Assembly: GCF_029407905.1 (NCBI RefSeq)
Contig: NC_073628.1
Span: 50,923,501-50,987,500, forward strand
Origin: Bubalus kerabau
Lineage: Eukaryota; Chordata; Mammalia; Artiodactyla; Bovidae
DNA: 64,000 bases
Direction: 5' to 3'
Shown here piece after piece: positions 36,065 to 46,865 of the stretch. Numbering within the stretch: the stretch's first letter is position 1; the number at the start of each line of letters is the position of its first letter. Under the pieces are notes generated by a model that saw nothing but the letters and a program-made list of their open reading frames with translations, was not told the DNA's origin and did not search any database. Made by a program: the position numbers and the translations under genes.

Positions 36065-36163
36065 CGGCTTTCATGCGGCTGATCACCGCTGACGCTTTAG
36101 CAGGACGGCCAGTGGCAAGACGGAAATGTGGAGGGGCTGCACCAGAAGAGGCCACTTCGACAC
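36065..36163 (-). CDS. Predicted exon carrying the likely start codon
   Basis: On the minus strand the acceptor ttttcttcttcacttaatttaaag, a very good pyrimidine tract, precedes 99 bases, and the donor GCCG|GTGAGG follows. The frame that fits the next exon is open throughout and includes HFRLATGRPAKASAVISRM. The only ATG in that frame is at 36072-36074, giving MKAE and then the next exon. If 44977-45042 and 46474-46513 are spliced upstream, the same frame meets a TGA before this point, so this ATG would be the first available. Its context (GCCGCATGA) is only fair. If a different upstream exon is used, the whole 99 bases could be coding. Confidence 0.55.
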
Positions 36164-36687
36164 CTTTAAATTAAGTGAAGAAGAAAATAGTTCACTGAAG
36201 GCAGAGTGAGCTAACCACAAATGACAAACCGACTCTTCTGACACAAGCAAAACACCAGCGTGACGGGGACGGCGGCGAGCCAGGAGACAGGCAGGAGCGC
36301 CAGCGGTGCTCGGGGGGCAGGGGGTCCATAAACAGCAACTCAGTCAGCTCGCTGTGCGTGGCTCCCCACAGACACACCTGAAACACCAGCGGTGGCCTGA
36401 GATTAAGTCCACATCCCTGCTTTTGGCCAAAGCAGAGTCTAGCAAAGATGCATGTGCAAAAGGCAGAAGCACTCCCAGATTAGCTCTAGCAAGCCCTTTA
36501 AAGTTCAAACTAAAACCAAGGCCAGGAAGGAAACAAAGCGAAAGGTAGCTTATTATCAATCAAAAAAAGTCTCCTTTTTCACGAGTGGCTCTGCCTGGTC
36601 ACTTCAGATACAGACAGACCTGGTGCTTGGACTGGGGAACGTGATAAAGACAAATACAGACGTGACTTAAAAGCCAACAGCAAAGTG
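36164..36687. other. Intron sequence with a GC-rich open block
   Basis: 36192-36386 is open on the minus strand after an acceptor-like ggtgtttcag, but it runs into a stop and lies too close to the 36163 acceptor to be a separate coding exon. Otherwise unassigned. Confidence 0.35.
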
Positions 36688-36900
36688 GGCTTCCCGGGTG
36701 GCGCTAGTGGTAAAGAATCCTCCTGCCAATGCAGGAGAAGCAAGAGACACGGGTTTCATTCTTGCCTGGAATATTCCAGGGACAGACGAGCCTTGTGGCT
36801 ACAGTCCTTAGGGTCCCAAAGTGTTGGACATGACTGAGCACGCATGCCAGCATGCACACACACACACAAACACACACACACGCCCTTACTTGTAACATCC
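36688..36900 (+). mobile_element. Bov-tA SINE with a CA tail
   Basis: A plus-strand Bov-tA with an internal deletion, followed by a CA-rich tail at 36855-36882. Confidence 0.88.
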
Positions 36901-37189
36901 CTTATGTGTGAGCTTCTGGAAAGTCGAGACTTAACTCCCACCTACCAGGCAGACCTATGGTCTGAATACATGGGAAAGAGTATAGAAAAGCACAAGGACT
37001 CATTTGACAGAGGCAAGGGAAACAGACATACGCTGAGAATAATATAAAATCTAGGTTAAAAAAAACAAAGGTTATTAGGACAGAGAGCTACAGGTCCTTG
37101 ATAAAGTGGGATTCTCCTGGCACCCAGCATCACGTCACTCAGGCCCGAGAAAAAACAGAACGCCTGGCTGCAAAGCGGAGTATTAGAAC

Positions 37190-37755
37190 TAGAAGGAGTG
37201 TGTGACGTCTGTGCCCCTCCTTTGTTTTAGAGAAAACAATACTGAGGTTTGGAGAGATTCAGCAACATATCCAGGACTGACTGTTAACAACGGCAAAGCC
37301 AGGCCTATAACCCTGGTCTCCTGGAAGGCCTTCCACTAAACAGTATTGATGATGGTGGTGCTGGTGCTGGTGCTGAAGAATTTACCAGCAAACATTACAA
37401 TGCGGGCTTTACATGTATTATCCCATTCAATCAATCCTCAACAAACTATAAGGCGGCAGCAGTACTTAGGTGGTGCCAGTGGCAAAGAACATGCCTGCCA
37501 AGACAGGAGACATAAGAGACCCGGGTGCAATCCCTGGGTCGTGAAGACCCCCTGGAGGAGGACATGGCAACCCACTCCAGGGTTCTTGCCTGGAGAATCC
37601 CATGACAGAGGAGCCTAGGGGGCTATGGTCCATAGCGCCGCAAAGAGCTGGACAGGACTGAAGTGACTTAGCGCACGTGCAGTACTATTATTAGCCCATT
37701 TCACACGTGAGGTGCAGAGAGGTTAAGCTACTGGCCCAAAGTCACACAGCTACTG
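37190..37755 (+). repeat. MIR-derived stretch split by a SINE
   Basis: MIR-like text lies at about 37200-37310 and about 37375-37755 (ttacatgtattatcccattc, then aagtcacacagctactgg). The Bov-tA at 37467-37678 interrupts the second piece. Confidence 0.65.
37467..37678 (+). mobile_element. Bov-tA SINE
   Basis: A plus-strand copy flanked by gcagtact at 37459-37466 and 37679-37686. Confidence 0.9.
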
Positions 37756-37759
37756 GTAG

Positions 37760-38230
37760 AAGCAAAGGGAGATGTGCAACAGCATGGATGAACCTGGAAA
37801 GCATTACGCTAAGTGAAAGAAACCTGACACAGAAAAACAGATAAATCACAGCAGGATCTCACTGATATGCAGAATCTAAAAAAGTCAAAACCCATCACAG
37901 AACAGAATGGTGGTAGCTGGGGTCGGGGGCAGGGAGATGATGGCCAGAGAGAACAAACATTCAGTCATGAGATGAATACATTCTAGGGTGTAATGTGCAA
38001 CATGGAGACAACAGTTAATAATACCAAATGCCTAATTTGCTACAAGCGTAGATCCTCAGTGTTCTCACCACACACAACAGAAGTGGTGACTGTGTGAGGT
38101 GGCGCATGTGTTAATTTACTTGATTGCAATAATCATTTCACAATGTGTATGTACATCAAATCATCTTGTGGTACTCCTTAAAAATATACACTTTTTATTT
38201 GTTAATTATGCCTCAGTACAGCTAGGAAAA
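37760..38230 (+). mobile_element. Old L1 3'-end fragment
   Basis: L1 tail text (aacagcatggatgaacctgg, then atatgcagaatctaaaaaag). It ends near an A-rich stretch at 38220-38245. Confidence 0.75.
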
Positions 38231-39363
38231 ATAAATAAGAGGGAAAAAAGCAGCACATGAAGGATGGAAACCTAGGTCTAGTTGAAATCCATGCTCTTGA
38301 CCCTTATATTAATATTTGACTGCCTCCAAACAAGGGAGGAAGTCACATTTTTAACTAAAATGTACACCAGAAACTTCTTATCACTGGGTAGTTTTTATTG
38401 TCTATCACCTTGCCATTCAAGATTAAAAACAAACAAAAAAAAAAAAACAATCTGTACTAAGGGATATAAAGAACAAAAATATTTTAACTTTGGTGAGAAG
38501 GCTTAATACTCTCCAGCCCAGACAACAGAACTGATTAGACTCAGACCTGAAAAATTAGAGGCTGGAGCCAAAACACGTCCCTTTGGGATTTTGTCTGGCA
38601 TCTTGCACTTTCAACAAGTTCCATATTTATTTTCACAGAGCTAATTCTGACTGGATAGTGGTGCTGCCAGGCCCAGTTGGTGATTTCAGAAATCAGTGTT
38701 TACCAGATCTTGGCACTTCCACTAAAAACATCACAGAATCACCAGTTTAATCATAAGCGTGGCTACGTTTAGTTTTAGAAAACAGTTATTTTTGAAAATT
38801 GTCAAAATGTAAAAAATGACATTAAATGAAACTGATGCTTTTTGATTAAATAAAAAGCATCTGACTTTTGTAAGAAATGCCATTTATCTTCTCAGATACC
38901 ACAGTGAGAGTGCCATCTCATTGTACATGGAGATGCTCTGCTCTGTAAGCTGCAGAACCAAGAATGTCTCCCTGCAGACACCTGCCCCAGCGCAACACCA
39001 CAACCTTTCCCTGCACAACTGAACTGCAGGCTCGGGCTTCCGGTCCCTCCACGATCTACACCAGTCCCAGAACTGCAGCTCCACAAGGGCCACCTGCCGC
39101 AGGCCCCCATGAGTCAGAATCCTCAATGTGCATCACAAAGACAAGGGCAGCAGAGAAGGCTTCCTGTGCACGATCAGAGGCCCAGCGCTGTGTGAAGGCC
39201 CTGTGCGCTCGAGCTCTCTCCTCTCACGCCCCCCACACTCAGCAGGAGGTGCCCCTCTTACCGCCATCTTTAAAGACAGAGACACTGAAGCTCAGCAGGG
39301 CTAAGGGAGCTGCCCTGGGCTGCACACCCAGACGCTGCACACACACACACACAATCCAGGTCC
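38231..39363. other. Intron stretch; a small block has splice-like signals on both strands
   Basis: At 38896-38944 the plus strand has a good acceptor (ttatcttctcag) and donor (GTAAGC), while the minus strand there has the acceptor tggttctgcag with a short open frame (EQSISMYNEMALSLWYLR). Neither fits the exon chain in phase. The rest is unassigned. Confidence 0.3.
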
Positions 39364-39530
39364 CTCAGACGTGAGCGCCCAGCCCTCGGCCCCCTCACTC
39401 CGGGGGCTCTCCCTCCCCTCAGATGTGAGCGCCCAGCCCTCGGCCCCCTCACCCCGCGGGGCTCTCCCTCCCCTCAGATGTGAGCGCCCAGCCCTCGGCC
39501 CCCTCACCCCGCAGGGCTCTCCCTCCCCTC
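39364..39530. repeat. GC-rich minisatellite, three units of about 55 bases
   Basis: Three near-identical tandem copies beginning ctcaga(c/t)gtgagcgcc at about 39365, 39419 and 39473. They differ by a few bases and a one-base gap. Its open frames are artefacts of the repeat. Confidence 0.92.
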
Positions 39531-39837
39531 ATGCACAAAGCCCAGGAAGGCCCCCCTGCCATGTCCTCAGACAGCGCAGGGCAGGTTCTCACTTCCAGTA
39601 TGAAGGGAAAACGCTAGGGGTTCTCCCAGGCAAACCAGCTGGATAAAGGGAGCATTAAAGGAAGAGAAAACATCTCTGCCCTTAAGAACTTGACCGTCTA
39701 AGCTAGAGGGCTCTAAACAAATCCCTGTATCTCTAGGGCATTTCCGGTCAGCAGTGTATTTCCATCATCATCTGGGACACATGCACACACACGGAGCCTG
39801 ACTGTGTGTGACGCGCTGACACTTCCTAACCTTCTTT

Positions 39838-40262
39838 CCTTTTAATTCGAGTATAGTTGGCTTACAATATTACAGTCGTTTCAGGTGTACAACATAATGA
39901 TTCAATACTTTTATAAATTATATTCCATTGAAAATTATTATAAAATATTGGGTATATTTTCTGTGCTGTACAATATATCCTTGTGTGCTCAGTCACCCAG
40001 CTGAGTGGGACTCTTTACAATCCTATGGATTGTTGCCCGCCAGGCTCCTCTGTCCACGGGATTCTCCAGGCAAGAACACTGGAGTAGGTTGCCATGCCCT
40101 CCTCCAGGGGGTCTTCCCGACCCAGTGATCCAACCCGTCTCTGTGTCTCCTGCACTGCAGGCGGATTCTTTACCGCTAAGCTATCAGGAAAACTCCACAA
40201 TATACCCTTGTTGCTTATTAATTTTATACATAGTAATCTGTATCTCTAAATCCCATAGTCTT
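39838..40262 (-). mobile_element. L1 3'-end fragment split by a SINE
   Basis: Minus-strand L1 tail (gagtatagttggcttacaat, then atagtaatctgtatctctaa), interrupted by the Bov-tA at 39984-40196. Confidence 0.8.
39984..40196 (-). mobile_element. Bov-tA SINE
   Basis: A minus-strand copy. The near-exact duplications acaatatatccttg (39970-39983) and acaatatacccttg (40197-40210) lie in the L1 tail. Confidence 0.92.
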
Positions 40263-40410
40263 AGGTCCCTTTGCTTTTTCTTGTTGTTGTTGCACCACAC
40301 ACACGGTTTATGCGGGATCTTAGTTCCGTAACCAGGGCTGGCACCTGTGCCCCTGCACTAGGAGTGCCGTCTTAACCACTATACTGCCAGGGAAGCCCTT
40401 TTTTTTTTTT
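40262..40410 (-). mobile_element. CHR-1-type SINE
   Basis: Minus-strand CHR text (atcttagttccgtaaccagg, ending actgccagggaagccc) and then a T-run. Confidence 0.8.
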
Positions 40411-41302
40411 TCACTGTGTCAACCTACTAACTTGACTCTGTGACTGTAGATTCTGGATGATAGCTTGAAAAGCCCTGCTCCAGAATGCCCTATTTTAGCT
40501 CTAATTTTAAAAATAAATAAAATGGCAAAAAACAATCAGGAAGCTGGCCCTGACATCTAGCTTAAGTTTCTTAGGCTGCCAGGTCACTTCAATGCGCACG
40601 GCTGCACACGTCCTGGGGCGGACACAGCAGTGACCAGGGTGGCCGAGGGCCTGCACCTGGAGTCCTCTGACCTGCACCCATGCGCTGCCCAAGTCCTCCA
40701 GATTCTGGCCTGTAAACTGGGAGCCAACGCCACTCACGCCCGAGCTTGTCGCAGGCCACCTGCCCGGAAGCTGGTCCCCGCTGCTCCCCGCTTCTCAGGA
40801 GGCCTAGGACGCAGGCGAAAGGGGGCCAAGCCTAGCCTGTGGGACAGGCCAGGCCCCCAACCCTGGCCTCTGCCTCGCAGCGCCTGACGCCCCCCGGTGG
40901 TCGCGGGCAGCTCTGCTGCTGCAGTCCGGCCTGTGGCCCCTCCACCACACCGAGGGCCACATTCAGACCTCACCTCTCAGGGAGGAAAGGTCTGTTTTCT
41001 ATAGGAAGCATGACACATGAGGTGCCTAAGCTACGACGGGGCCTCGGCCAGGCCCCTGCCCTCGGAGCACGCCCTCAAGCTGGGCAGATGGACAGGTAAA
41101 CAGGTGACCGTATAACCCACTGGGCCAGGCAGTGTAACTGAAACCCAGGCATCCAGGGAGAGCGCACCTCATGCTGGAAGGCCCACTCCTTAATCCTAGC
41201 TGACTTTTTTTAGTAGGAAAAAAACCACAGCTCACAAATTGCTAATGTATTAAGAATCAGAAACTACCGCCTCCAAGCCAAGTCTCAAGCCCGGAAGAAA
41301 AG
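40411..41302. other. Partly CpG-rich stretch, no supported gene
   Basis: About 40730-40960 is GC-rich with moderate CpG. No splice pair or promoter motif stands out. Confidence 0.35.
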
Positions 41303-41310
41303 CATCCTTG

Positions 41311-41524
41311 TCTGCTCTTGTTGTTGTTTAGTTACTAAGTTGTGTGCGACTCTTTGTGACCCCATGGACTGTAGCCCACCAGGCTCCTCTGCCCATGGGA
41401 TTTCCCAGGCAAGAATACTGGAGTTGGTTGCCATTTCCTGTTCCAGGGGATCTTCCTGACCCAGGGATGGAACCCACATCTCCGGCATTGCAGGCAGATT
41501 CTTTACCAAGCCACTGGGGAAGCC
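41311..41524 (-). mobile_element. Bov-tA SINE
   Basis: A minus-strand copy flanked by catccttg at 41303-41310 and 41525-41532. Confidence 0.92.
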
Positions 41525-41954
41525 CATCCTTGGATATACGGGCAGCAACAGCAAGCAGGACCGTCACGACTCCAGCACCGCCTCCCTGATGTGACTGTAC
41601 GCTCCCTGAGGCTGGAAGTAAGGTCACCTGTTCAACATCACAAGACTGGAATCTCGAAAGATGGAAAATTGCTGATTGCCTTTCCGGTTCCTCTGGAACT
41701 TGCTCTATATTTGTCCAGAATCAAAATTACAAAAGGAAGGAAGGGTGGGTAGGATGAAAGGCCTCCTATGAGGTGGTCAAAAATAAGACTGAATCCACTG
41801 GATGCTTAAGTAGGTCTTCTGAAAGGTGAGGCCAGAGGCCTCAAAGTTAAACTTTAAAAGTCATCTTAAGATTATAAGTCACTGTATATGTGTGTACTAA
41901 AAGTATTCATGTGTCCAATGTGAATACTTGAAATACGTGTTTCTCAGTATGAAG

Positions 41955-42800
41955 ATTCGTTAAAAATCTAAAAAGAGGGTTACCACATGGCCCAGCAATC
42001 CCACTGCTGGGCATATATCCAGAAAAGATGGAAACTGTAAAGATACATGAACCCCACTATTCATAGTGTCACTGTTTACAACAGCCAAGACACGGAGCAA
42101 CATGACAGATGAAGGGATAAGAAGACGTGTTATATATACACAGTGGAATATTACTCAGCCATAAAAAAGAATGAAACAATGTCATTTGCAGCAACATGGA
42201 TGAACCTAGAGATTACCCTAAGCGAAGTAAGTCATACAAAGAAGGACAAATACCATATGATAACACTTATATGCAGAATCTAAAAAATCACACAAATAAA
42301 TTTATTTACAAAACAGAAACAGACACTGCAAATAAAACCTATGGTTACCAAAGAGGAAAGGGGAGGAGGAAGAGATAAATTAGGAATTTGTGATGAACAC
42401 ATATAGACTACTATATATAAAATAGATAACCCACAAGGACTGTATATCACAGGGAACTGCATTCAGTATCTTAAGCTGTATGTATGTGTGTATGTATATA
42501 ACTGAATCACTTGGCTGCACACCTGAAACTAAAACAACATTGTAAATCTCCCGTGTGTGTGATACGCTTAGTTGCTTAGTTCTGTCTGACTCTGCAACCC
42601 CATGGACTGCAGCCGCCAGGCTCCTCTGTCCACAGGGATTCTCCAGGCAAGAATACTGGAGTGTGTTGCCATGCCCTTCTCTAGGAGATCTTCCCAACCC
42701 AGGGATCGAAACCAGGTCTCCCGCACTGCAGGCAGATGCTTTACCGTCTGAGCCACCAGGGAAGCCCAAAATATCACACTTCAATTAAAAAAAAAAAAAA
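41955..42800 (+). mobile_element. L1 3' end with poly-A, split by a SINE
   Basis: Plus-strand L1 tail (cacatggcccagcaatccc, then gaatattactcagccataaa) running to an A-tail at 42785-42802. The Bov-tA at 42553-42768 sits just before the tail. Confidence 0.88.
42553..42768 (-). mobile_element. Bov-tA SINE
   Basis: A minus-strand copy, gtgtgtgtgatacgcttag to gagccaccagggaagccc, inside the L1 tail. Confidence 0.92.
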
Positions 42801-42802
42801 AA

Positions 42803-43503
42803 ACCTGTTTCCAACATCCTATTTTGGCATTTCTTCATTTTTTTAAACTACTGGGCTTGGGCACTTGAGAGAGGCCATGTGGTTAACAAGGATACCCTTA
42901 GAGCTCTGGTCCCAGCAAATGAAGCAAATGTCAGCTACCCAGCTCCCAAACCAAAAACCTTAGAAAATACCCGGCTAAAGCAGGACTCTTTATGCTCCAT
43001 CCTCTCTCCCTCGCTTTGGAAAAGGGAGTGTCCCAGGGAGGTCAGTTACTAAGGCTCTCGGGACGGTGGGAGCGCCTCAGGCCTCTGCACCCGAGTTACA
43101 GGCCTGTGATCTCTCCAAGCCGTGCTGGCTTAAAATCAAGACAGAAAGTAGTAACCTGTTCACTGAGTTCCGGGCGATTTCATGTACACTGTCTCGTTTA
43201 CATCTACTCAGCTCCTTCAGATATTATGATGATGCCCGGCTTAGGGGACACAGATGCAGAGGTTGAGTAAAAAGCCAGGAGGTGACTGGGAGGGACACTC
43301 AGATGGGCCCAGACGTGGCCCCCAGGCCCCACGGCGTCCTTGCCAGCGGGGGCAACACATGAAGAGGGCACATGTTCACTCTCAGAAGACAACTGAGTTT
43401 TAGTTAATACCCCTGCTGATGTTTTGTCTGAAACATCAGAGAAGCCTATGCAGTATGCTACCTAAAGTCTCAGGTTTGTGATGTCCCTTGAGAACCCATC
43501 CAG
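42803..43503. other. Gene-free stretch
   Basis: No gene or clear repeat. A MIR-like scrap (catgtacactgtctcgttta) lies near 43180. Confidence 0.4.
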
Positions 43504-43775
43504 GGATGTCCCTGGTGATCCAGTGGTTAAGAATCTGCCCACCAATACAGCGGACTCGTGTTTGATCCCCGGTCTGGGAAGATTCTTCATGCTGCAGAGC
43601 AACTAAGCCGCGTGCCTCAACTACTGAGCCCATGCTCTGCAACCAGAGAAGAGAAGCCACGGCTGCTGCACCTGGAGAGCAGCCCCAGAGCTCTGCAGCT
43701 CGAGGAAGGCCACACGCAGCAACGGAGGCTGAGTGCACTCAGTAAATAAACAAATAAAATTTGTAAAAAAAGAAA
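43504..43775 (+). mobile_element. CHR-2-type SINE
   Basis: A plus-strand copy (gtccctggtgatccagtggtt, gatccccggtctgggaag) with an A-rich tail at 43745-43785. Confidence 0.85.
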
Positions 43776-43785
43776 AGAAAAAGAA

Positions 43786-44509
43786 CCGGTCTGTGAGCTG
43801 GGGTCAGCAGTGGCTCACTGTGGGACAAGCCTGTGCACAGCGCCTGAGAAGTGTGACACGCCCGCGACGCACACACCACGGGCAGCAGGCTGACTGCCGG
43901 GGCTCTGCAAGACGCGCAGGGGGAACAACTGCAGAGAGAGACGGGCAAACACACACCCGAAAGCTTGTGTTTACTCCCCAAAAACGCAGGGAAAGCAGAG
44001 TCCTGAGGACAGAAGGATGTCCAGGTGGACAGGCCCTGCATCCCAAGGAGTGGGTGGAGATGACTCCATCACCACCTGCGTCTCTTCGTAGACCTCACCG
44101 CCCCACCGCACTCACCCAAGGCCTTAGTCAAGAACACCCAGAGAAAAAAGAGGGAAAGGGGAGAAAATGCGAACAAAGAGCAAAATTCCCACAATTCTGT
44201 GGTCCATCAGATCAGAGAGCTGGCCTGAAACGTGGCTCCATTTGCACACAGAACCTCTGAGTCAGGAGGCCGGCGCCCTAGCGCCCACACCTGTTCCCCT
44301 CCGGGGGGAGGTCACTCCTGCCTCTGAACAGGCCCAGGAGCTGCTACCCGACTCCCCGCTCCCAGATGGGCTCCCAAAAGCATGTAGAGTGAGGCAAGAG
44401 GCCGCACTGGGCAGACGGACCTGGGTTCCTCTGCTCAGTGTTATGCGGCAGCGGGAACGGGAGGGAGCCTGGTGGAGAACGGATATTTGTACAACTGTGG
44501 CTGGGCTGC
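43786..44509. other. Gene-free stretch
   Basis: Overlapping GC-rich open frames on both strands with no paired splice sites or motifs. Confidence 0.35.
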
Positions 44510-44760
44510 TGTGCATCTGAAAATATCACAGCACTGCTAATCAGCTATGCTCTAATACAAAATTAAAGGTTTTAAAGAAATTAAAACAGAAAGACCTGGG
44601 TTCAAATCTCTGGTGCTGCTACTTACACACGGGGTCTGTTGGTATCACCTGATTCTTGCCTTACAAAACAGGGACAGTAATTCCTTACTTCCAAAGTTGT
44701 TGTGAGGAGTAAATGAAACAACACACCTAAAAGCCTTGATCGTCAACCAGCCGCTCTTAC
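44510..44760 (+). repeat. Short L1 tail followed by MIR
   Basis: 44510-44580 is the last part of an L1 (tcagctatgctctaatacaa). 44582-44760 is MIR (gacctgggttcaaatctctg). Confidence 0.7.
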
Positions 44761-44976
44761 TAACATAAGCAGAAGCCACCCAGCCCTGGGTAATAACTAG
44801 ATCTTATTCTTTAAAAGAAAAAGATTTCAGGAAGTTAATGAGGACTGACCATTTTCAGAAAAATCAAGGCTGTGGGGTGGGGAAAACTATACTCCCTCTC
44901 CTTCTGGAAGGATTCTGAAACCTCTCCACCACCGGCGCCCCTACCAGACGGAGAAGTGGCTGGCAGGTCTCCTTAC

Positions 44977-45042
44977 CTCCAGACTCTTCACACTTTATAA
45001 ATATACCACACGACCCAACAGAGAGTGCTCGCTGCCAACCTC
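44977..45042 (-). other. Predicted exon, probably 5' untranslated
   Basis: On the minus strand the acceptor gttgggcttgtttgcccag precedes 66 bases, and the donor GGAG|GTAAGG follows. Only the frame with two leading bases is open. It reads GWQRALSVGSCGIFIKCEES and fits 36065-36163 in phase. Joined to 46474-46513, however, that frame has a TGA at the junction and no ATG before 36072. So it is best read as untranslated leader, or as coding if a different exon lies upstream. Confidence 0.45.
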
Positions 45043-46079
45043 CTGGGCAAACAAGCCCAACAATATTTGATCCGGAAATTAAACGTCCAGGCAGCCCAGC
45101 CACACTCAGTTCAAAATAGATCTCTGTGACCTACTTAATCTTCCAGTACCATTCCCAACGCCAGACCCAGGGGGGCGGGCGGGTCCGCTGACTTCCGCAG
45201 GGCCCTGCACAGCACCCCAGCTTTCCTGTAATTCAAAACATGCACTGAAACAGTGATGGCTCAAGAAATTATCTTGGGAGGGGCCAGAAAGAAACCTTAG
45301 CTTAGAAACAGCTGATTGAAACAGTTGTTAAAAAGCAAAGAGTCTCCAAGTCATGACGACAATGCACCCCTCTGACCAGCTCCCATGATGTATTTTCATT
45401 CATTTAAACAAAGGCTACCACCTCTCTTGACAGTCCATTTTCAAGCTACCTATCCGTCACCCTCACAGTTGTTTCTGGAGTATCGATACCTTCTCCAGGA
45501 CACAATGGGCTCCTTGAGACCCTGTCTTCTTTATCGTGATATTTCACAGCATCTTGGTGCAGCGAGAAGCAAGCACCGCATTCACCACCACTGCCTCACC
45601 AGCAAGTCTTCCAGGTCCCACCCACTCCCACGCTTGGCTCCTCAAGATTAGGGACTAGAAAGAGACAGACTTTGCTGGCTATAAAGATGAGAAAGGCACA
45701 GAAGACCAGGGAAAGCTGCTACATAGTTTCAACCACCAGGTAGCTACCAAACAGACCTCCTCTATTATAATTCATTTCACTAGGGCGGTGTGACCCTTGG
45801 GGCAGGAGACCAGGGAACCAGGGAAGTGAATCCAAGGGCCTTGGCAGAGTCAAAGCCAGTAAAATCCCAGAGCATTCCAACATACAGTATGAGGCAGACA
45901 ATGGAACACTGTCTTTAACTAACTAGGCAACGGTGGAGGAAGCAAGCTGAGGGCCAAAACCAAAGAGAACAAGTCAAAGCAAAGCTGCTAGTCTTCACAT
46001 AATCCACCCTCCCCAGGTCTCCAGCATCAGCAGCATAGACTCCTCTCCCAGACTGAGCTCTCAAATACCATCCCACGAA
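45043..46079. other. Probable intron, no gene seen
   Basis: No repeats were recognised with confidence and no further exon was supported. Confidence 0.4.
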
Positions 46080-46265
46080 TTTACTTGGTAGGCCTTTAGT
46101 TTGTTTAGCACTTTGACCCCATCATGACATTTAATCCTCTGCGATCACGAGACAAGCAGAACAAGCATTTTCATCGCCCACTTAGAAATGAGGAAATTGA
46201 GGCCATAGCATGTCTACCCCATGGTAAAAATCAGGTCTACTGCACAGACCTTCTAACTCCAAGTT
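46080..46265 (+). repeat. MIR SINE
   Basis: MIR-like text (gtttgtttagcactttgacc, then cccacttagaaatgaggaaa). Confidence 0.65.
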
Positions 46266-46473
46266 CAATGCCTTTTCTCTAAAATCACTCGCACAGTATG
46301 CCCAGGCCTGGGAAAGCCAGGTATCTGAGCTCCAGCCCTCTGGTCTCCAGCCCACTGGCCCCTACGACTGAGAACCTTCTGGATACAGAACTCTGACACA
46401 CAGGCCACACACACACACGTCCACCTGCTTAACAAACAGGTGCAGAGAAATCACCGACCGTGGTGTCACTTAC

Positions 46474-46513
46474 GTCAGCCACGGTGCCCCAAGCCAGGTG
46501 ACCACCCGCCTGC
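46474..46513 (-). other. Predicted short exon, probably 5' untranslated
   Basis: On the minus strand the acceptor gtttagtgtgtttacag precedes only 40 bases, and a near-ideal donor GAC|GTAAGT follows. It has no ATG. The frame that would continue into the downstream chain contains TGA at its end, which fits an untranslated leader exon. Confidence 0.45.
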
Positions 46514-46659
46514 CTGTAAACACACTAAACCCAACTCCAGAGCTTTCAAAGGACAGACACACACACACTGCTTTCCGCAATCAAATGGTGATCGCGGGGC
46601 AGGGTAGGTAATCACAGACCCCAGCAGCCACAAACCAGAGATCCTAGACCTCCGAGTAC

Positions 46660-46865
46660 CAGCACCCTGGGTCTACATCCTGTTTCCGGGACTCCTTACT
46701 CTCTGTGACCTTAAGCATCTTTGTTTCTCTAAATCTCAGCTTCCTCATTTCTAAAATAAGGAATTTAAAAAAAGGATCTCATGGTGAATATATTTCATGC
46801 CACAGAACTGAAAAATGGTTAAAAAGGTAAGTTTTGTATATTTCACCACAATAAAATAAAATGGG
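46660..46865. repeat. MIR scrap and old L1 tail
   Basis: 46660-46770 is MIR-like in inverted orientation (agcttcctcatttctaaaat). 46780-46865 is an old L1 tail (tatatttcaccacaataaaa). Confidence 0.6.

Noticed and set aside
39270..39507. Repetitive minus-strand peptide frames
   Set aside because: They are translations of a 55-base minisatellite.
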